52,915 nucleotides of DNA from Candidatus Collierbacteria bacterium GW2011_GWC2_44_18 (GTDB lineage Bacteria > Patescibacteriota > Microgenomatia > UBA1400 > MFAQ01): assembly GCA_001000865.1 (NCBI GenBank), contig LCIE01000005.1, forward strand, positions 1 through 52,915, given 5' to 3'. The notes under the pieces are model-generated. The model was not told the DNA's origin. It did no database searches and saw only the letters and a list, made by a program, of their open reading frames with translations. Position 1 is the stretch's first letter. Each line of letters begins with the position of its first letter. This document shows positions 50,726 to 52,915 of this stretch, in pieces. The position numbers were made by a program, and so were the translations under genes.

Positions 50726-51742
50726 TCAGATTATTTTTGGGATACCAATATGGAAAAAAGTAACAAGTTTGTTTGGTAAGAAAGTCATCTGTTTAACAAT
50801 CTCCCAGTCACTAACCTTTCTACGTTTTTGAATAATGATCCTTTCCCTTAGAGTATCATCTATGTTAATGAAGTTCCACCATAGAGAACTGGTTATTTTG
50901 CGAGCAACCCTTGGTTGTCTTGTCATTAGATATAATAGAGCCTCTGCCAGGTTTAATAGGCAAAATAGGGGTAAAATGAAAATAAGTGTCAGGAATTGAT
51001 AGTTTTTAAGTATATTCCTCAAATTATTTTTTTCGACCTCATAGCGCCTAAACTGAGGAACCATGTGCTTGGTTTTGGATAATAGATGAGTAGATGATGA
51101 TGATCCACCTCCGAAATGCTTGATATTAACTTCGTCATAAACCGCCAACTTTTTATCAAACAACCTTGCCCTCCAACTTAAGTCAATATCCTCACTATAC
51201 ATAAAGTACTTTTCATCAAATTTTCCTAAGTCAATAAAGTCTTTTTTTTTGATCATGATAGAGCAACCATCAATATAAAATAGCTTCTTAGACAATCCAG
51301 GTGAGGAAAAAATATCTAAACCCATCTTTTTTCCGCGGGTTACCTCGAACCCATCAAAGTCAACGATCCTTGGACCGAGGATAAAGACTTTTTTGTCCAA
51401 AAGATATTTGGCCATTTTGTTAAGTACGTACGGATCCGGAATCTCTATATCCGTGTTTAGGAAAAACAGAATTTCTCCAGATGCTATTTCCACCCCCTGG
51501 TTATTTGCTTTGCCGAAACCGAGATTTGATTTGTTTTGAATTATTTTAGCCTTGGGAAATAGTTTCTGGGTAATTTTAAGACTGTCGTCGTTAGAATTAT
51601 TGTCGACAAATATCATTTCAACATTGACCCCTTTTTGATTTCGTATCGATTTAAAAAAACCAGGAAGCCACTTTTCACCGTTGAAGTTAACGCTAATCAC
51701 CGACACCGAGGGATTTTTAGTTCTTGAGATAAATTTTGTCAT
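50726..51742 (-). CDS. GT2 glycosyltransferase
   Basis: A 338-residue WbbL-like GT-A enzyme: VISVNFNGEKWLPGFFKSI, FVDNNSNDDSL, FFLNTDIEIPDPYV as metal site and FMYSEDIDLSWRARLFDKK with the catalytic acidic pair, then KHFGGGSS. A hydrophobic helix (about 250-275) follows, typical of membrane-associated rhamnosyltransferase relatives. It overlaps the methyltransferase gene upstream by ATGA. Confidence 0.9.
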   Translation of the reverse strand: MTKFISRTKNPSVSVISVNFNGEKWLPGFFKSIRNQKGVNVEMIFVDNNSNDDSLKITQKLFPKAKIIQNKSNLGFGKANNQGVEIASGEILFFLNTDIEIPDPYVLNKMAKYLLDKKVFILGPRIVDFDGFEVTRGKKMGLDIFSSPGLSKKLFYIDGCSIMIKKKDFIDLGKFDEKYFMYSEDIDLSWRARLFDKKLAVYDEVNIKHFGGGSSSSTHLLSKTKHMVPQFRRYEVEKNNLRNILKNYQFLTLIFILPLFCLLNLAEALLYLMTRQPRVARKITSSLWWNFINIDDTLRERIIIQKRRKVSDWEIVKQMTFLPNKLVTFFHIGIPKII

Positions 51743-52674
51743 TTGAATGCAGAAACCTTAATCATGGGCCAGAACAAAGGAGATTTTTTAGCCAAGTAAA
51801 CAAATGGTGCTCTCATAGTTTTGGGTATAAAGTTGAATTCTGGCTCGATTTCAAAGTTTTTTACAGTAGTTTTTCTAAACTTAGCCTCAGTATGGAGTTT
51901 TGTAAGATGACTTGGCAAAAATGATAACTCATACCCAAACACCATATGTTTACCCCTAAGTATGTGGATATGAATAAATTCTGCAAACTGACGTAAAACC
52001 GGGAAATTAGGAATATTTCCCCACACTTGTCGGTAGGTTAATGAACCAATGTTTAAACATGGGACGGTATTTATAGATACGCCGCCTTGTTTAGTGACCC
52101 GATATAACTCAGAAAGACACTTTTTTGTATCGTTAAAGTGTTCGATCACACCTCCCCCATAAATAAGATCCACCGTGTTTGACTTAACAGGTAGTGCTAG
52201 GATATCAGCTTGTATCAAAAGATAATTTTTTATACTTTTTTCATCAAGCATTTTTTTGGCAATCATCAAGGCGTGAGGACAAAAATCGACTCCGACAATC
52301 ATCTTGCATTCATTTGCTATTAATTGTCCAATAAAGAATGGTCCGCAACCGATCTCTAAATAGATTGAGTTTTTTGAAAGCTTTTTTTCTAATTTTATTT
52401 GTGAATAGACGGAGTCAAAGTATCTTTCTTTGTACACCTTAAAATCCTGATAAAAAGTTTGATCATCGAATTGTTTCTTGTAGAGCTCGTCCCACTTTCT
52501 GATTGATAGTTTGATATCATTAGTAGAATCAGACATCATTCTGACATAACCATTCGAAACTGTAAATATTTTTCCACAAGTTTTGCATGTTAGTCTAGTT
52601 CCTGTTTGGCTGACGTCAGACTTGCAGATTGGGCAGCAAATATAATTCAAGATAGTTTTTTTGTCTAGGCTCAT
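51739..52674 (-). CDS. SAM-dependent methyltransferase with N-terminal zinc ribbon
   Basis: A 311-residue protein. The first 40 residues hold two C-x-x-C pairs (CPIC and CKTC) of a Trm112/YcaR-like zinc ribbon. A class I methyltransferase domain follows: LEIGCGPFFIGQLI (about 107-120), DLIYGGGVIEHFNDT (about 179-193) and SINTVPCLNIGS. This architecture is common in polysaccharide and secondary-metabolite loci. The C-terminal hundred residues are not recognised. Confidence 0.87.
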   Translation of the reverse strand: MSLDKKTILNYICCPICKSDVSQTGTRLTCKTCGKIFTVSNGYVRMMSDSTNDIKLSIRKWDELYKKQFDDQTFYQDFKVYKERYFDSVYSQIKLEKKLSKNSIYLEIGCGPFFIGQLIANECKMIVGVDFCPHALMIAKKMLDEKSIKNYLLIQADILALPVKSNTVDLIYGGGVIEHFNDTKKCLSELYRVTKQGGVSINTVPCLNIGSLTYRQVWGNIPNFPVLRQFAEFIHIHILRGKHMVFGYELSFLPSHLTKLHTEAKFRKTTVKNFEIEPEFNFIPKTMRAPFVYLAKKSPLFWPMIKVSAFK

Positions 52675-52679
52675 TTGTT

Positions 52680-52915
52680 TTATATTTTATATTCCAGCAT
52701 GTGAAAGGCACAAAACCAGTTGATCAAAGGGAACATGCACAGCCACTCATTTAATTTTTTAACAAAGAAATACTTGTTGTAGAGGTAAGTTGGGAAAAAA
52801 GCATATCTTATTCTTGCATATCTTAAATACACCTCGGATGGTGGCAGGCTGAAGCAAAGCGAAAGCCATGACTCCTCCGAGGTGGATAGTGAAGAATTAG
52901 TCTCAGGAATTTTAA
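52680..52915 (-). CDS. Partial CDS running off the right edge (C-terminal ~78 residues)
   Basis: One minus-strand frame is open from the window end to a TAA at 52680-52682. It ends WFCAFHMLEYKI and has an aromatic, weakly hydrophobic tail typical of membrane-associated glycan enzymes or methyltransferases. It is five bases from the next gene's start, consistent with the same operon. Too short to assign. A nine-base inverted repeat, CACCTCGGA/TCCGAGGTG (52830-52838 and 52876-52884), lies within it. Confidence 0.55.
   Translation of the reverse strand, partial: KIPETNSSLSTSEESWLSLCFSLPPSEVYLRYARIRYAFFPTYLYNKYFFVKKLNEWLCMFPLINWFCAFHMLEYKI

Noticed and set aside
1-52915. tRNA or rRNA genes
   Set aside because: No cloverleaf-like segment with a T-loop GGTTCGAATCC pattern and no rRNA-like block was found by eye; a covariance-model scan would be decisive.

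Overview
The window reads as a chromosomal segment of a Candidate Phyla Radiation (Patescibacteria) bacterium, most likely of the Microgenomates type. This rests on gene content, not on a marker tree: a DUF4012 protein beside an initiating sugar transferase, a short RecO, a compressed division cluster, dense ATGA start/stop overlaps, very few Shine-Dalgarno sites, and dispersed palindromes that encode PAGRQG-like peptides. TAA, TAG and TGA all end genes, so the standard bacterial code (11) applies. Almost everything is on the minus strand.

Region 1 (220-10393, minus) is a division and cell wall (dcw) operon in the order mraZ, rsmH, ftsL-like, ftsI, dgkA, mraY, ftsW, murG, ftsQ, ftsA, ftsZ. 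A promoter and a two-unit MraZ box precede mraZ. No MurC-F ligase or Ddl gene is present, and an undecaprenol/diacylglycerol kinase gene sits between ftsI and mraY. Region 2 (10470-12100) has a divergent pseudopilin-like gene and then a self-contained plus-strand cassette: promoter, leader hairpin, strong Shine-Dalgarno, one CDS with an Nfu-N-like C-terminus, and a perfect terminator. The cassette is flanked by 32-bp direct repeats that encode the same C-terminal decapeptide and stop with only synonymous differences. Region 3 (12097-15988) holds a lipoprotein gene, recO, a DUF4012 gene and an initiating phosphoglycosyl transferase.

Region 4 (16035-39176) is a large surface-polysaccharide locus. 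It contains many GT4 and GT2 glycosyltransferases, several GT-C membrane transferases, an O-antigen-ligase-like protein, an acetyltransferase, a Wzx-type flippase, a polyprenyl-phosphate sugar synthase, a divergent ManC-like protein, and Gmd plus an Rmd-like reductase (predicted GDP-D-rhamnose). A workable model is that the phosphoglycosyl transferase starts a lipid-linked chain, GT2/GT4 enzymes extend it in the cytoplasm, the flippase exports it, and the ligase and GT-C enzymes finish it outside using polyprenyl-phosphate sugars.

Region 5 (37865-43325) is a patch of gene decay and mobile-type genes: a Fic-like protein without its catalytic core, a BRO/antirepressor gene, a thermonuclease, a DUF433/DUF5615 toxin-antitoxin pair, a shortened CopG-type antitoxin, and reciprocal 3' remnants of a GT39 gene and the nuclease gene. 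Region 6 (43365-52915) encodes large membrane proteins (one with a TIG domain, two YfhO/GT-C-like), two methyltransferases, a GT2, and a partial gene at the right edge. I saw no tRNA, rRNA, CRISPR array, transposase or integrase. No gene-free stretch exceeds 300 bases. The longest are 1-219, 10306-10469, 11097-11313, 36640-36918 and 41618-41909, and their contents are listed as features.
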